From contig JANSXG010000013.1 of assembly GCA_024743075.1 (NCBI GenBank), positions 1-36,578 on the forward strand: 36,578 bases of DNA, given 5' to 3'. This DNA comes from a bacterium (lineage in GTDB: Bacteria; Planctomycetota; Phycisphaerae; Phycisphaerales; UBA1924). Below, one piece after another: positions 1-8,657 of the stretch; the stretch's first letter is position 1; each line of letters begins with the position of its first letter. The notes beneath the pieces were generated by a model. It did not search any database. It had not been told where the DNA came from and saw only the letters and a program-made list of their open reading frames with translations. The translations under genes and the position numbers were made by a program.

Positions 1-742
<742 letters not shown>

Positions 743-1168
743 AAATTTATTGCTTACGCCGGCAAGCCGGCGATCGCTTCAAATAAAGGGCCAGTCCTGG
801 ACAACCCGCCCTGCGTTCGCAGGGCGCCGGTCCCACCCGATCCTGACGGTCAAGCCAGTCTCGGGTGCCCCCGCGTCGGCTAGACGCGGGAGAGAATCTT
901 TACTCAATAGGGCGCCACCCGGTCGATTGACCGAATGGCATGAATTTTCGAGGAACCTATGAGAAGCAACTGAGGCTGTGAAGCACTCAGATGCAGCTGT
1001 TCGACTCAGCCAACCCAGCTACGGGCTTTAGGTCTCGAAAACCTAGACTGAGCCGCACATTCTCGCGGTTCACCAACTGTTCACTTTTCAAAGAAGCCCT
1101 GCGTACCAAGCCGTCCGGCGAGGCGTGCAGATACCCGCTGAGCCAGCCGTGCGGCTCGCTCTTGGGGG
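743..1168 (-). other. 16S rRNA leader with stem-loops
   Basis: No gene is supported between the 16S 5' end and comF; this stretch reads as the transcribed leader of the rRNA gene. Perfect or near-perfect stems are visible: 757-763 with 766-772; 807-815 with 818-826 (9 bp, 2-nt loop); 834-840 with 861-867; 870-877 with 883-890; and 1029-1033 with 1041-1045. None is followed on the minus strand by a T-run, so they look like leader or processing structures, not terminators. A 102-codon minus-strand frame at 987-1295 overlaps promoter and boxA and is not supported. Confidence 0.65.
1085..1095 (-). promoter_or_regulatory. boxA-like antitermination element in the rRNA leader
   Basis: On the minus strand the sequence reads TTCTTTGAAAA, inside GCTTCTTTGAAAAGTGAAC. 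This closely resembles the boxA of bacterial rRNA leaders (the Bacillus type has TGTTCTTTGAAAACT). It lies about 80 nt downstream of the predicted promoter and upstream of the 16S, which is the expected position for loading NusB/NusE (S10). The match is seen directly; function is inferred from family knowledge. Confidence 0.65.
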
Positions 1169-1174
1169 TCCGAA

Positions 1175-1202
1175 ATTGTATCAACCTCCAAGTTGGTGTC
1201 AA
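1175..1202 (-). promoter_or_regulatory. sigma-70-type promoter for the 16S rRNA transcript
   Basis: Read on the minus strand, TTGACA (1202-1197) is followed after 16 nt by TACAAT (1180-1175). The -35 is perfect and the -10 matches 5 of 6. It points at the boxA and the 16S gene and sits in the gap downstream of comF. Transcription would start near 1168, giving a leader of about 425 nt. Additional rRNA promoters may exist, but I saw none as good. Confidence 0.7.
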
Positions 1203-1334
1203 CGGGTAGAGGTTCGCGCTTGAAGATTTCCTGCGGATTTCGTTTCCGTGTCGCCAGAAACCCCGAGAAATCGGCGTTTTGGACCCCAGAATCACGAACT
1301 CACTTTTCCACAGATCACTCCGAGCGTGTTGATC

Positions 1335-2120
1335 CTACTCAGCCGACGCGACGACTGCGCTCCAAACCTCGGACGCTCCCCATGGCGCCGGGCGGAATCG
1401 GGCATCCGGTTGCCCCTTCAGGGCCAGGGCAACGGCCCGAGCAGTGGCGCCGCTGGTCATCACATCGTCGATCACGATCACGCGACGCCCGATCAAATGC
1501 CGTTGGCCCGCTTTGGTGATGCGAACGCTGCCCTGCGCGTTGGCCCAGCGATCCGATGCCGCCACCGATCGCTGGCTGCGCCGGTGGGTCCGGCGCAGGA
1601 GCCGCACGCAGGGCACGCCGATTTCTTCTGCACAGGCGTGGGCGAGGACGGAGGCGTGGTCGATGCCTCGTGACCATCGACGCCGGAAACTGGTCGGGAC
1701 CGCCTGAACGACGACCCCGCCCGGTGGCGGGCTGTGCAGGGCCCCCGCTTCCCGCAGCGCTTGGCCGAGTTCGGTCCCGAGCCGGACGCCGAAGCTGCGG
1801 ATCTGCCGGAACTTCAGGCACCAGATCCACCGATCGAGCGGGGTGGAGTACTCGCCGAGGCGGACGGCTCGGTCGAACGTGAGAGCAGTCTCACGGCAGC
1901 CGGCGCAGCCGAACTCGTCTTCCTCGTGGGGACCGATGGAACGCCCGCAGCGTTGGCAGTAGGCATCGAGCGAGTCGCGTGACCAGCCGAGATCGGCGAT
2001 CTGGCGCTCGATGGGCTCGACCACCGGACGGAGCAGTTCACGCTCCGCGCCGACGAGCAGGTCCCGAAGATGGCTCGTCCGCGGCTTGCCCGCCGGAGCG
2101 TCGTTCGCGGACGCGTCCAT
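1335..2120 (-). CDS. ComF/GntX-type phosphoribosyltransferase-fold protein
   Basis: The 261-residue protein has a four-cysteine zinc-binding site (CxxC at 55-58 and 72-75) followed by a type I phosphoribosyltransferase domain with the PRPP-binding loop VIVIDDVMTSGAT at about 214-226. The family signature of spaced arginines with Q and N (RSQRSVAASDRWANAQG, 181-197) is also present. ComF proteins take part in DNA uptake for transformation in some bacteria; GntX-like relatives have less clear roles. The ATG at 2120 was chosen because it leaves a normal N-terminus and has GAAGGGG upstream; an open frame extends 45 codons further without family features. It is the last gene of the panD-kdsA-mcsA-mcsB group, 146 nt after mcsB. 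No terminator is evident downstream. Family is secure; a competence role here is not shown. Confidence 0.88.
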   Translation of the reverse strand: MDASANDAPAGKPRTSHLRDLLVGAERELLRPVVEPIERQIADLGWSRDSLDAYCQRCGRSIGPHEEDEFGCAGCRETALTFDRAVRLGEYSTPLDRWIWCLKFRQIRSFGVRLGTELGQALREAGALHSPPPGGVVVQAVPTSFRRRWSRGIDHASVLAHACAEEIGVPCVRLLRRTHRRSQRSVAASDRWANAQGSVRITKAGQRHLIGRRVIVIDDVMTSGATARAVALALKGQPDARFRPAPWGASEVWSAVVASAE

Positions 2121-2266
2121 CGTCAGAGCCCCTTCGACTTCGACCGCGCGAGGCGGCCAAATGAAGCGGTCTGTCGATGGAACCGAATGCGATGGATTGG
2201 GATGGTCGTCCGTCACGTCAGGCACCAGCATCGCTGGCCGGCCGCGGGCGGGCAAGAGATTTCTGC

Positions 2267-3337
2267 CTACGCTCCGTTGGGGCGGGCGGGGGCCAAACGC
2301 TCGCGGACCAGCGACGCCCGCTGGATGCGTCGTTCGGCCTGGTCCATCTCGCGCCCGATGGTCCGCTGGAGGTGCCCAGGCTGAGACACGAGGATCAGTT
2401 CGTTGAGCGTGCGGACCGGCACATCCTCGATCAGGCCCAGCGCGACGCCGAGCCGGACGTGGCTGATGAGGGCGAGGGCCTCATCGGCCTTGAGCAGACG
2501 GGCGTTGCGAAGGACGCCGAGAGCCCGGTAGACATGATCTTCGAGAAAGACGCGGCGCTTCTCCAGCAAGCTGCGCCGGGCGACACGCTCGTACTCGATC
2601 ACCTGCGGGATGATCTGGTTCTCAAACTGGTCGAGCAGATCGTGCTCGGATTTACCGAGGGTGGTCTGGTTGGAGATCTGGTACATGTCGCCCGAGGCCT
2701 CGGAACCCTCGCCGTAGATCCCTCGGACGGCCAGAGACATCGCCTGTGCGGCCCGCCGAACCTTCTCGATCTCGTTGGCGAGTTTCAGACCGGGCAGGTG
2801 GAGCATCACCGAAAGGCGGATACCGGTCCCGACATTGGTCGGGCAGGCTGTCAGGTAGCCGAATTGCGGGTGGTAGGCGTAGTCGATGCGCGATTCGATG
2901 TCGTCATCGACGGCGTCGATCCGCTTGAAGGCGTCCTGCAGGGCGAGGCCGGGGCGGATGATCTGGATGCGGAGGTGGTCCTCTTCGTTGACCATCACGG
3001 AGAGCGACTCGTCCGGGTTGCTGATGGCGACGGCGCGTGGCAGTTCACCCTTGGCGTGCTGTCCGGAGATGAGGTGACGCTCGACGAGGACCTGGCGATC
3101 GAGCTGGGACAGCTGGTGCAGCGGCACCCAGGTCATGCCGGGGGCGATGCTCTCGCGGAGGAGACTCTGCTCTGCCAGTTCCATGACGCCGCGCAGGTCG
3201 GTGGGGACACAGCGGCTCACGAACGGGATGCCGGCGACGTTTCGGGCTAGTCGGACGCGCGATGTGACGACCACATCGGTGTCGGAGCCATCGTGCGTGA
3301 GCCATGAGGTGCGATCAGGCGGTTGGTACTGCTCCAT
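2267..3337 (-). CDS. mcsB: Protein arginine kinase McsB
   Basis: McsB phosphorylates arginine side chains. In Bacillus this marks proteins for ClpCP degradation and modulates the CtsR stress response. The 356-residue protein carries the guanido-kinase core: SRVRLARN (26-33), NEEDHLRIQ (117-125), the active-site loop CPTNVGTGIR with Cys165, GIYGEGSEA (206-214) and ISNQTTLG (221-228). The C-terminal pArg-binding motif, RDxxRA in Bacillus, reads RRIQRA at 336-341, so the aspartate is replaced by arginine. The ATG at 3337 overlaps the mcsA stop (TGATG), implying translational coupling. An open frame extends 50 codons upstream but lies inside mcsA. The kinase partner McsA is directly upstream; no ctsR or clpC is in the window. 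Confidence 0.95.
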   Translation of the reverse strand: MEQYQPPDRTSWLTHDGSDTDVVVTSRVRLARNVAGIPFVSRCVPTDLRGVMELAEQSLLRESIAPGMTWVPLHQLSQLDRQVLVERHLISGQHAKGELPRAVAISNPDESLSVMVNEEDHLRIQIIRPGLALQDAFKRIDAVDDDIESRIDYAYHPQFGYLTACPTNVGTGIRLSVMLHLPGLKLANEIEKVRRAAQAMSLAVRGIYGEGSEASGDMYQISNQTTLGKSEHDLLDQFENQIIPQVIEYERVARRSLLEKRRVFLEDHVYRALGVLRNARLLKADEALALISHVRLGVALGLIEDVPVRTLNELILVSQPGHLQRTIGREMDQAERRIQRASLVRERLAPARPNGA

Positions 3338-3912
3338 CAGTCGCCCTCGCCTTCTTCGGACGACCGATGGCTCGGGGCGGGCTCGCCCGAGTCGGAGCGG
3401 TGGAGCCGTTCGGCCGGGGCGGACTCGATCTCGGCGATCTCGTCGCGGATGGATGCCGCTTTCTCGTACTGCTCGAGATCGACGCATTCCTTGAGCTGTT
3501 TGCGGAGAGCGGTCAGGCGCTCCTGCTTGGCGAAGCAGGTGCCGGCCCGCTTGGGGACCTTACCCACATGATGATCGCCGCCGTCGTGCGCTCGACGCAG
3601 GAGCGAGACAAGTTTGTCGGCGAACGCCTGGTAGCACTTGGCGCAGCCGAGGAGGCCGTCCTGGCGGAACTCGGCGAACGATAGCCCGCAGTCCGGGCAG
3701 GAGGACCGAGAAGACTGGGCCTGCTCGGCCAGCCCGCTCTGCGACATGACCACTTTCTTGACGACCTGTCCGGCGGCGGAGAAGGACTGGGAGGTGAACA
3801 CCCCCGCTTCTTTCGCGTGGTCCTCGCAGAGGTGACGCTCGATCCGCTGACCGTTGCGCACGATCACTTCGTGAACGGTGGCCTCGTTGTCGCACATGTC
3901 GCATTTGGGCAT
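3337..3912 (-). CDS. mcsA: McsA, zinc-binding activator of McsB with UVR domain
   Basis: The 191-residue protein starts MPKCDMCDNEA and contains CxxC motifs near residues 4-7 and two more (CPDC, CAKC) in the middle, typical of McsA zinc-binding modules. A C-terminal UVR motif follows (LRKQLKECVDLEQYEKAASI). McsA activates the McsB kinase in Firmicutes, and UVR motifs mediate contacts with Clp ATPases. The ATG at 3912 begins the first zinc motif; a longer open frame (to 3993) would overlap kdsA and has no family features. It lies 64 nt after kdsA and shares a TGATG overlap with mcsB. Function in this organism is inferred from family and pairing. Confidence 0.93.
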   Translation of the reverse strand: MPKCDMCDNEATVHEVIVRNGQRIERHLCEDHAKEAGVFTSQSFSAAGQVVKKVVMSQSGLAEQAQSSRSSCPDCGLSFAEFRQDGLLGCAKCYQAFADKLVSLLRRAHDGGDHHVGKVPKRAGTCFAKQERLTALRKQLKECVDLEQYEKAASIRDEIAEIESAPAERLHRSDSGEPAPSHRSSEEGEGD

Positions 3913-3976
3913 ATCCGCGAATACTAGCGCGTCTGAGGCACCCGCGGTCAAGCCCGAATCTGAGATCGAGCCCCGA

Positions 3977-4852
3977 TCAGGAGATCGCTTCACGCACCGC
4001 TTTCAGGCGGGCGAGGAGCGCTGGCACGGCATCCAACCGGAGCATGGTCGCGGCGTCGGACAGCGCGCGCTCGGGCTCGGGGTGGCATTCCATGAACACG
4101 GCATCGACGCTGCAGGCGACCGCGGCGGCGGCGAGCATCGGGATGCGATCGCGTCGGCCTCCGGTCGTCTTGCTCGCTCCGGGCAACTGAGCGGAATGGG
4201 TCGCGTCGAAGCACACCGGGGGCGTCGATTCGAGCGCCGGGCCGCCGTCGAACTCGGTATCGAGCGCCATCAGGTCGCCGAGGCCGATGACATCGGTGAC
4301 GAGTCGGTGGTAGCCGAAGAAGGTCCCGCGCTCGGTCAGCATGAGGTTGGAGCAGCCGGCGGCGGTGCACTTTCGGACGGGCCCGCGCATCTCTTCCGGA
4401 GAGAGGAACTGGCCCTTTTTGATGTTCACCGCTTTCGCGCGCGCCGAGGCGGCCTCCGAAGCGGCCACGAGCAGGTCGGTCTGGCGGCAGAGGAACGCGG
4501 GGATCTGCAGGACATCGACGACTTCGGCGACGGCCTCGGCCTGGGCGGGCTCATGAATGTCGGTGGTGACGGGGACGCCGAGCTCGGCACGGATGGCTTC
4601 GAGGTCGCGCAGACCCGATTCGAGGCCGGGGCCTCGCTTCGAGTCCACAGAGGTGCGGTTCGCCTTGTCGTATGACGCCTTGAAAATGTAGGAGAAACCC
4701 ATTTCGGCGCAGGCATCTCGCACGGCCTCACCGATGCGCAGTCCGAGATCGCGCGATTCGAGGGCGCACGGCCCGGCGATGATGGTCAGCGGGCGACCCG
4801 GTCCGATCTCGATGGTGCCGGCGGGTCCGGCGACGGTGCAGAGCGATTTCAT
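3977..4852 (-). CDS. kdsA: 3-deoxy-8-phosphooctulonate synthase (KdsA), metal-dependent class
   Basis: KdsA condenses phosphoenolpyruvate with arabinose 5-phosphate to Kdo-8-phosphate, the first step to the Kdo sugar of lipopolysaccharide, in the cytoplasm. The 291-residue protein carries IIAGPC (24-29), FKASYDKANRTS, QIPAFLCRQTDL, NIKKGQF, LTERGTFFGY, DATHSAQ and MECHPEPERALSDA. The cysteine in AGPC, plus the conserved His, Glu and Asp, are the metal ligands of the Aquifex-type enzyme; E. coli KdsA has Asn at the cysteine position, so this copy should need a divalent metal. It sits 45 nt after panD and 64 nt before mcsA on the same strand. Its presence argues for a lipopolysaccharide-type outer membrane. 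Confidence 0.96.
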   Translation of the reverse strand: MKSLCTVAGPAGTIEIGPGRPLTIIAGPCALESRDLGLRIGEAVRDACAEMGFSYIFKASYDKANRTSVDSKRGPGLESGLRDLEAIRAELGVPVTTDIHEPAQAEAVAEVVDVLQIPAFLCRQTDLLVAASEAASARAKAVNIKKGQFLSPEEMRGPVRKCTAAGCSNLMLTERGTFFGYHRLVTDVIGLGDLMALDTEFDGGPALESTPPVCFDATHSAQLPGASKTTGGRRDRIPMLAAAAVACSVDAVFMECHPEPERALSDAATMLRLDAVPALLARLKAVREAIS

Positions 4853-4897
4853 AGCGGAAGGGTAACTGGCGGGCGGAGGGGCCGCCGACGACAGACT

Positions 4898-5275
4898 TCA
4901 GTTCGGACCCGGCTCATACCGGATCACCTCGGCGACGGAGTTGTCGGCGTTCATCAGGGCAACGCGAGGCCGGTTCGAGGCGTACTCCTCATCGCTCATC
5001 AGGGCCATGTGCATGATGATGACCATGTCGCCGGGTTCGACGAGGTGTGCGGCGGCTCCGTTGATCTCGATCCTCCCGCTCCCGCGTTCGCCTTCAAAGA
5101 TGTAGGTCTCGAAGCGGTTGCCGTTTCGACAGTCGGCGACGAGCACGGCGTCGTTCACTCGCATGCCAACGGCGTCGAGGATGTCCGCGTCGATGGTGAT
5201 CGAGCCCACGTAGTCGGGCAAAGCCGCCGTCACGGTGGCCATGTGGATTTTGCTGTGGAGGACTTTTCGGAGCAT
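4898..5275 (-). CDS. panD: Aspartate 1-decarboxylase (PanD) precursor
   Basis: PanD decarboxylates L-aspartate to beta-alanine for pantothenate and coenzyme A synthesis. The 125-residue length is normal. The self-cleavage site Gly24-Ser25 is intact (DYVGSITID), giving the pyruvoyl group after processing. Other family marks are the conserved Lys9-Ile-His (SKIH), the NGAAAH segment and GDMVIIM. The ATG at 5275 gives the canonical N-terminus MLRKVLHSKIH; open frame continues upstream but overlaps the divergent kinase gene. AGGAACC lies about 10 nt upstream as a weak ribosome site. It appears to lead the panD-kdsA-mcsA-mcsB-comF group, divergent from the histidine kinase. Confidence 0.95.
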   Translation of the reverse strand: MLRKVLHSKIHMATVTAALPDYVGSITIDADILDAVGMRVNDAVLVADCRNGNRFETYIFEGERGSGRIEINGAAAHLVEPGDMVIIMHMALMSDEEYASNRPRVALMNADNSVAEVIRYEPGPN

Positions 5276-5371
5276 TTTCTGGGGTTCCTGACGAGCGGGC
5301 GAGAGTCTAGACATCGGGAATCCCCGGAATCCACGCATCCGGTGCGGAATTCGAGTGACCCTTCGGCGATA
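5276..5371. promoter_or_regulatory. Divergent intergenic region between panD and the histidine kinase
   Basis: This 96-nt gap must hold the promoters of two outward-facing transcripts, or parts of them. I found no convincing -35/-10 pair on either strand, and no clear dyad beyond short repeats of GGAATCC around 5318-5332. The call rests on gene orientation only. Confidence 0.4.
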
Positions 5372-7027
5372 ATGCCCAGCGACCTCCCCGCACCGAAGGC
5401 ACCGATGGCCCCCCTCCCTGATCTGACCCAGTTTCTCGCTGACACGGCCAATGTCAGCGTGCTCATCACCGACGCGTCTGGCCGCATCGTGTGGGCGAAC
5501 GCGGGCTTCCGACGGATATCCGGATACTCGTTGCGCTCGATTCGCGGGCGTAAGCCGGGTGAGATCCTTCAGGGCCCCGACACCGACCCGGATTGTGTGC
5601 GGTTCATGAGCGAGCGGATCCGTTCGGGCCTGGGCTTCGACCGCGAGGTGCTCAATTACAACAGCTCGGGCGAACCGTACTGGGTCAACCTCGAGGTCAC
5701 GCCGATCAAGGACGACGCGGGAGAGCTCACACACTTCATTGGTGTCCAGCACGATGTGACGCGCCACAAACTGGCCAAGGCCGAGATTGAATCACACGAG
5801 CGTCTGAGTGACGAACTCCGCAAGTCACAGGCCTTCCTCCAGTCCGCGCTCGACTCGCTCTCGGCGCACATCGCGATCCTCGATGAGAACGGGACGATTA
5901 TCTCCGTGAATCAGGCGTGGCGAGACTTCGGCGCCGGGAGTTCCAACGGGGAGGTCATCGAAACGATCGGCGTGAACTACCTGGATGTCTGTGAGCGCTC
6001 GTCGCGATCACCCGATGCACCGGAAGCGGCGCTGATGGCGCGCGGGATCACGGAGGTGCTGCAGAAGAAGCGAAAGAACTTCTACCTTCAGTACCCCTGC
6101 CACGCCCCGTCGGACGAGCGGTGGTTCCAGGCGCGGGTCGCCCGGTTCAGCGTCGGCGACGAGGACCGGCTCGTGATCTCGCACGAGAACATCACCGAGG
6201 CGAAGATCGCCGAGCGCCGGCTGCGTGAGCATCTGGAGCGACTGAGCCATGTCCAACGCCTGGAAACGATGGGCGAGATGTCCGCCGCGCTCGCCCACGA
6301 ATTGAACCAGCCGCTGTCGGCGGTTGCGAACTACACCTCGGGGTGCGTGCGACGGATGAAAGTCGGTGGCAGCGTGACGTCGGAGGTGCTGGAAGCCATG
6401 CAGCACGCGCTCGACGAGGCGAACCGGGCCGCGGAGATCATCCGGCGGATGCGTCGGTTCTCGCGCAATGCCGAGTTGCAACGAGAGCCGAGATGCGTCA
6501 ACAACATCGTCGAGGAGGCCATCGGACTGGTGGGCGAGGACACGAGGCGTCGATCCATCCGCATCGAACCGCGGTTGGGACGCGATCTGCCGGTCGTGCT
6601 CGCCGACGCGATCCACCTCCAGCAAGTCCTGATCAATCTGGTGCGCAACGCGGCGGACGCGATGGATTCGGTGCCGGAGTCCGAACGAACGGTCCGGATC
6701 GCGACCGACAGTCCGGATGCGCACCGGGTGGAGATCCGGGTGACGGATCGCGGTCCGGGTATCGCCGACGAGGCGTTTGAGCACCTCTTCGACCCCTTCA
6801 CGACGACCAAGACCCACGGGATGGGGCTCGGATTGGCGATCTGCCGCTCGATCATCGAAGCCCACCACGGCCGGATCTGGGCCGAAACAAACCTCGATGA
6901 CTCCGGTCAAACGACGGGGTCGACGTTCGGGATCGTCCTCCCGGCCGCGACGATGCATGTCGATCCCGAGGCGGACGCCTCGAAAGAGAGCGCCTCGCCG
7001 GGCAGGCTGCGCGATCCGGCGTCCTGA
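5372..7027 (+). CDS. Soluble PAS-PAS sensor histidine kinase, FixL-like
   Basis: The 551-residue protein has no signal peptide or membrane segment. PAS domain 1 (about 20-130) resembles LOV/PAS_9 domains (LQGPDTDPD, LNYNSSG, GVQHDVT) but has GRKPGEILQ where LOV photoreceptors have GRNCRFLQ, so the photoactive cysteine is missing. A second PAS-like domain spans about 155-280. The HisKA box ALAHELNQP has phospho-acceptor His309 and is of the FixL/DctB subtype. The ATPase domain shows the N box NLVRNAADAMD (423-432), DRGPGI and GMGLGLAI. The start at 5372 is uncertain: the in-frame ATG at 5405 has GAAGG just upstream. No response regulator is adjacent, so its partner is unknown. It is divergent from panD and ends 4 nt before the oppositely oriented dockerin protein gene. 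Confidence 0.9.
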   Translation: MPSDLPAPKAPMAPLPDLTQFLADTANVSVLITDASGRIVWANAGFRRISGYSLRSIRGRKPGEILQGPDTDPDCVRFMSERIRSGLGFDREVLNYNSSGEPYWVNLEVTPIKDDAGELTHFIGVQHDVTRHKLAKAEIESHERLSDELRKSQAFLQSALDSLSAHIAILDENGTIISVNQAWRDFGAGSSNGEVIETIGVNYLDVCERSSRSPDAPEAALMARGITEVLQKKRKNFYLQYPCHAPSDERWFQARVARFSVGDEDRLVISHENITEAKIAERRLREHLERLSHVQRLETMGEMSAALAHELNQPLSAVANYTSGCVRRMKVGGSVTSEVLEAMQHALDEANRAAEIIRRMRRFSRNAELQREPRCVNNIVEEAIGLVGEDTRRRSIRIEPRLGRDLPVVLADAIHLQQVLINLVRNAADAMDSVPESERTVRIATDSPDAHRVEIRVTDRGPGIADEAFEHLFDPFTTTKTHGMGLGLAICRSIIEAHHGRIWAETNLDDSGQTTGSTFGIVLPAATMHVDPEADASKESASPGRLRDPAS

Positions 7028-7031
7028 CGCG

Positions 7032-8657
7032 TCAACAGCTCTCTCCGAACGAGCCGAGCACGAGGTTAAGGTCAGCGAGATCGACCGATCCGTTGCCGTC
7101 CGCATCACCCTGCAGATCCGGGCCGCTCTGGCCGAATGTACCGAGCACGATGTTGAGGTCCACAAGATCGACGTTGCCGTCGCCTGAGACATCCGGCGGG
7201 CACGAGGCGATGCAAGCGGTCTTGCAATCGGTCAGCGGGCCGGCCCACTCGCCGTCGGCGATCACGCAGTCCGACTCGAGTTCGATGCAGAAGCCGGTGT
7301 CGAAGCAGCAAGCACCGAACGGTTCCGGACAGCTCACGGTCGAACACTGCACGTTGTCACCCTGATAGGTGCCGCCGGCGATCGCACAGTCCTCCGGCGA
7401 GAGCGCGTCCACGCACGCTCCGTCTGGAAGGCAGCAGGCACCGGTGGGGTTGCAGTTGAATGTCGCGCAGACCGAGCCCGGCCCTCCCGGCGTGCCGCCG
7501 GCACCGATGCAATTGGTCGGCGTCAGATTGACGCAGCCGGCGGGGAAGCAGCAGGCCTCGACCGCTTCGGGACAGGTGACATCCGCGCACGCGGTACCGT
7601 CGCCCTGATATGTCCCGTTGAACTCGGTCTCGCAGATGGACTGGAACACTCCGTCGAGGCAGCTCCCGTCGGGGAGGCAGCACGCGCCAGCTACGCAGTT
7701 GAAGTCGGCGCAGACGGTCCCGACGCCGTTGAAGACCCCTTCGACGCTCAGGCATTCAGCCTGCGTCAGTTCGAAGCAGACGCCGTCGCTCACGCAGCAC
7801 GCGCCGAGATCGTCGGTGCAGGTCGTCGGCGTATAGGTTGCGCGGATAACCCAGTCGCCGCTCGGGCGGCAGAGGGAATTGAGCCCGGCGAAGTTCACCC
7901 AGCCACCGTTTGGCGGGCATCCGAACGAACCACAATTCAGCCCGAAAAGCCAGTTGCCGGTGCTGTTGGCCAGACCCGAGGTATCCGTCACAGGAAACGC
8001 GTTCGACGCCTGCGGCGGAGCAAAGAAGCACGGGTTCTGCGTCTGGTTGTTGTGCTCGTCGATGCGGTATCCGACCGTGAAGGTGTTGGACCCGTTGTTC
8101 GTCACCACGATCTGATCCGGATCGCCGGGGTCCACCTCGACCAGCACGTTCGTGCCGTTGTTGCCGGGAGGCATCACGATGTGCGGAAGAATCTGGCCGT
8201 CCGAACTGAACAGCGCGACGAGCGTGCCGTTGTTCGGCGTGCCTTCCCACACCCCGACGGACCACTCGGTCGTCGTCGTCACGGTCGTGCCGACGGTCGC
8301 GAAGATCATCTCGATGCGGTTCACCGTGAGCGGGAACTCGCTGGGCGCGAGCGTGTACGACGCCGCGGCCCATTCGTTCTCGGAAAAGCCCCCTTGCGCG
8401 GTGAACGATCCACCCTCGAAATCGGCGTCGGTGTGGGTAACGATGTCCTGGCAGTCCCCGCGATTGAGTTCAACGATGCCGCCATCGATGCGCTCGCCGC
8501 GCGTCGTGATGTGCAGGCGCTGCATGGAATCGAGCTGCACCGGGATCGGCAAAAGGCGCGACGCCGCGTCATCGGCCTCACTCTCCATGCCGAGGCAAGG
8601 TTGGGACAGGGCCGCGCCCGCGAGCGCTACCCAGAAACCGAAACGAAGATTCACCAT
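7032..8657 (-). CDS. Secreted protein with ACC cysteine repeats and dockerin-like C-terminus
   Basis: The 541-residue protein begins with a signal peptide (MVNLRFGFWVALAGAALS). An N-terminal beta-rich domain of about 270 residues follows, then five tandem cysteine-rich units each starting with (G/E)ACC (GACCVSDGVC, GACCLPDGSC, EACCFPAGC, GACCLPDGAC, GACCFDTGFC), each about 35-42 residues with 6-7 cysteines. The C-terminus has two calcium-binding loops (DVSGDGNVDLVDLN and DADGNGSVDLADLN), the pattern of type I dockerin repeats. Such ends are common on planctomycete exported proteins; their partners are generally unknown. Start 8657 is supported by GGGAGAG five bases upstream. No catalytic domain is recognised. 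The many cysteines need oxidation after export, which suits the adjacent divergent VKOR-DsbA gene, though a direct link is only inference. Confidence 0.85.
   Translation of the reverse strand: MVNLRFGFWVALAGAALSQPCLGMESEADDAASRLLPIPVQLDSMQRLHITTRGERIDGGIVELNRGDCQDIVTHTDADFEGGSFTAQGGFSENEWAAASYTLAPSEFPLTVNRIEMIFATVGTTVTTTTEWSVGVWEGTPNNGTLVALFSSDGQILPHIVMPPGNNGTNVLVEVDPGDPDQIVVTNNGSNTFTVGYRIDEHNNQTQNPCFFAPPQASNAFPVTDTSGLANSTGNWLFGLNCGSFGCPPNGGWVNFAGLNSLCRPSGDWVIRATYTPTTCTDDLGACCVSDGVCFELTQAECLSVEGVFNGVGTVCADFNCVAGACCLPDGSCLDGVFQSICETEFNGTYQGDGTACADVTCPEAVEACCFPAGCVNLTPTNCIGAGGTPGGPGSVCATFNCNPTGACCLPDGACVDALSPEDCAIAGGTYQGDNVQCSTVSCPEPFGACCFDTGFCIELESDCVIADGEWAGPLTDCKTACIASCPPDVSGDGNVDLVDLNIVLGTFGQSGPDLQGDADGNGSVDLADLNLVLGSFGESC

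Noticed and set aside
987-1295. 102-codon minus-strand frame between 16S and comF
   Set aside because: It covers the predicted rRNA promoter and boxA, and its translation shows no recognisable features.
2177-3250. 357-codon plus-strand frame
   Set aside because: Antisense to mcsB, whose catalytic motifs are complete.
5428-5764. Blue-light LOV photoreceptor
   Set aside because: The first PAS domain lacks the cysteine of the GRNCRFLQ motif, so a photoreceptor cannot be claimed.
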